DNA from: Sphaerotilus uruguayifluvii
Lineage (GTDB): Bacteria; Pseudomonadota; Gammaproteobacteria; Burkholderiales; Burkholderiaceae_C
Assembly: GCF_013294065.1 (NCBI RefSeq)
Contig: NZ_JABSNM010000024.1
Coordinates: 1 to 64,000 of the forward strand
Direction: 5' to 3'
Length of the DNA: 64,000 bases
Below, one piece after another: positions 63,401 through 64,000 of this stretch; the first letter of the stretch is position 1; each line of letters begins with the position of its first letter. The notes under the pieces were generated by a model. That model had not been told where the DNA came from, did no database searches, and saw only the letters and a program-made list of their open reading frames with translations. The position numbers and the translations under genes are program-made.

Positions 63401-64000
63401 CTTGATGACTTCCTCAAGGATGTCCCAGACCACCGGCGTGCCCGATTCCACTTCCTTCTTCGCCTGCTTGATCGTGGAGGCGATGCCCATCGCTTCCAGA
63501 CGGCTGAAGATGAAGGGCTTGAACAGCTCCAGCGCCATCAGCTTGGGCAGACCGCACTGGTGCAGCTTGAGCGTCGGACCCACGGTGATGACCGAACGAC
63601 CCGAGTAGTCGACGCGCTTGCCCAGCAGGTTCTGGCGGAAGCGGCCCGACTTGCCCTTGATCATGTCGGCCAGGGACTTCAGCGCGCGCTTGTTCGCGCC
63701 CGTCATCGCCTTGCCGCGGCGGCCGTTGTCCAGCAGGCTGTCGACCGCCTCCTGCAGCATGCGCTTCTCGTTGCGCACGATGATCTCCGGCGCCTTCAGC
63801 TCGAGCAGGCGAGCCAGACGGTTGTTCCGGTTGATGACGCGGCGGTACAGGTCGTTCAGGTCGGAGGTCGCGAAGCGGCCGCCGTCCAGCGGCACCAGCG
63901 GACGCAGGTCCGGCGGCAGCACCGGCAGGACCTCCATGATCATCCAGTGCGGCTTGATGCCCGACTTCTTGAAGGCCTCCATCACCTTCAGGCGCTTGGA
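60416..64000 (-). CDS. rpoC: RNA polymerase beta' subunit (C-terminal part; 5' end outside window)
   Basis: The open frame runs to the window edge, so the first part of rpoC (about 200 codons) is missing; nearly 1,195 codons are present. The catalytic motif [12 protein letters not shown] is encoded at 63242-63280 (minus strand). Also seen: the second zinc site [19 protein letters not shown], the trigger loop/bridge helix region [35 protein letters not shown], and the C-terminal [13 protein letters not shown]. Core transcription enzyme; the end is followed by a strong terminator. Normal in every visible respect. Confidence 0.98.
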   Translation of the reverse strand, partial: SKRLKVMEAFKKSGIKPHWMIMEVLPVLPPDLRPLVPLDGGRFATSDLNDLYRRVINRNNRLARLLELKAPEIIVRNEKRMLQEAVDSLLDNGRRGKAMTGANKRALKSLADMIKGKSGRFRQNLLGKRVDYSGRSVITVGPTLKLHQCGLPKLMALELFKPFIFSRLEAMGIASTIKQAKKEVESGTPVVWDILEEVIKEHPIMLNRAPTLHRLGIQAFEPVLIEGKAIQLHPLVCSAFNADFDGDQMAVHVPLSIEAQMEARALMLASNNVLFPASGEPSIVPSQDVVLGLYYATRERINGKGEGMVFSDVGEVLRALDNGVVELTARINVRLTEYVKDKTTDEWVPETKLVATTVGRALLSEILPRGLPFSNLNKALKKKEISRLINTSFRKCGLKDTVVFADKLLQSGFRLATRAGISIAIDDMLVPRQKYELIEKAENEVKEIEQQYVSGLVTAGERYNKVVDIWGKTGDEVGKVMMSQLSKQKVIDRHGKEVDQESFNSIYMMADSGARGSAAQIRQLAGMRGLMAKPDGSIIETPITANFREGLNVLQYFISTHGARKGLADTALKTANSGYLTRRLVDVTQDLVVIEDDCGTENGLAMRALVEGGEVIESLRDRILGRVTAIDVIHPETQEVLVTKGRMLDEDAMDVLEAAGVDEVKVRTTLTCDTRYGICAKCYGRDLGRGGLVNQGEAIGVIAAQSIGEPGTQLTMRTFHIGGAASRAAVASSVEAKSDGIIGFNSTMRYVTNGKGELVVISRSGEIVITDPHGRERERHKVPYGATLNVKADQTIKAGTILGNWDPLTRPIITEFAGKMRFENVEEGVTVAKQVDEVTGLSTLVVIDPKRRGSAKVVRPQVKLLDFAGQEVKIPGTDHSVTIGFPIGALIQVRDGQDVMPGEVLARIPVEGQKTRDITGGLPRVAELFEARSPKDKGILAEITGTVSFGKETKGKVRLQITDPEGRVYEELVPKEKNILVHEGQVVNKGESIVDGPADPQDILRLLGVEELARYIVDEVQDVYRLQGVKINDKHIEVIVRQMLRRVQITNSGDTHYIVGEQVERSELFDTNDLMRKDGKLPATYSDVLLGITKASLSTDSFISAASFQETTRVLTEAAIMGKRDELRGLKENVIVGRLIPAGTGLAYHQARKAKEEMDETERRAIALQEAQDALAAVDEAAGALPDGDLSSQG

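Overview
The window is very GC-rich, with long head-to-tail operons, ATGA and TGATG start/stop overlaps, and a gene set (ychF, lysS, dsbC, a ubiH-like monooxygenase, uvrA, zur/znuCBA, rpoC, and DUF3108, DUF4148 and DUF2189 proteins) typical of a betaproteobacterium of the order Burkholderiales, probably near the Leptothrix/Rubrivivax/Sphaerotilus group. The genus cannot be fixed from the sequence alone. No rRNA, tRNA or CRISPR array was seen.

Layout. (1) 1-6.3 kb is accessory DNA: a PrlF-YhaV toxin-antitoxin operon with a palindromic operator; an IS5-type insertion sequence whose transposase carries an in-frame amber stop; an AT-rich two-gene cassette (a small HEPN-like protein and a large double-ATPase protein with a KGGQGRST P-loop); and an mrr-type restriction gene cut off just after its QxK motif where the cassette begins. 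(2) 6.5-11 kb carries envelope genes: two lipoproteins preceded by related upstream elements, and an ECF sigma/anti-sigma pair with a DUF3455 lipoprotein. (3) 11-27.5 kb is mostly housekeeping: an RRM protein and IF-1 behind a long leader, YchF, an HPP-CBS membrane protein, a MOSC protein, a UbiH-like monooxygenase, DsbC, a CAP protein, enoyl-CoA hydratase behind a palindrome-bearing promoter, an M61 peptidase, a DUF4148 protein and LysS. (4) 27.6-41.7 kb is a surface-polysaccharide locus: WlbA/WlbB/WlbC-type genes for a diacetamido-uronic acid, a flippase, two GT4 glycosyltransferases, hexapeptide acyltransferases, a methyltransferase, a PglE-like aminotransferase, a PglC/WcaJ-type initiating transferase and a PglF/WbpM-type dehydratase. 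(5) 41.7-48 kb holds two EAL-GGDEF proteins and a diguanylate cyclase. (6) 48-52.6 kb has an alpha-carbonic anhydrase, UvrA and an FNR-like regulator lacking one expected cysteine. (7) 52.6-60.3 kb is metal-uptake DNA: a DUF2796/ABC/DUF3299/DUF1294 operon, a GGDEF protein and zur-znuC-znuB-znuA with a dyad before zur. (8) rpoC runs off the right edge.

Most noteworthy is a TGATG-coupled two-gene module at 29327-31110 (an OLD/AAA_15-like ATPase and a 169-residue protein with a possible PD-(D/E)xK-type core). It sits between the wlbB and wlbC homologues, splitting a biosynthetic set that is normally contiguous. It has the architecture of an anti-phage system but matches no named system that I recognise. 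The 2462-5538 cassette, which truncates mrr, is the second candidate conflict system.
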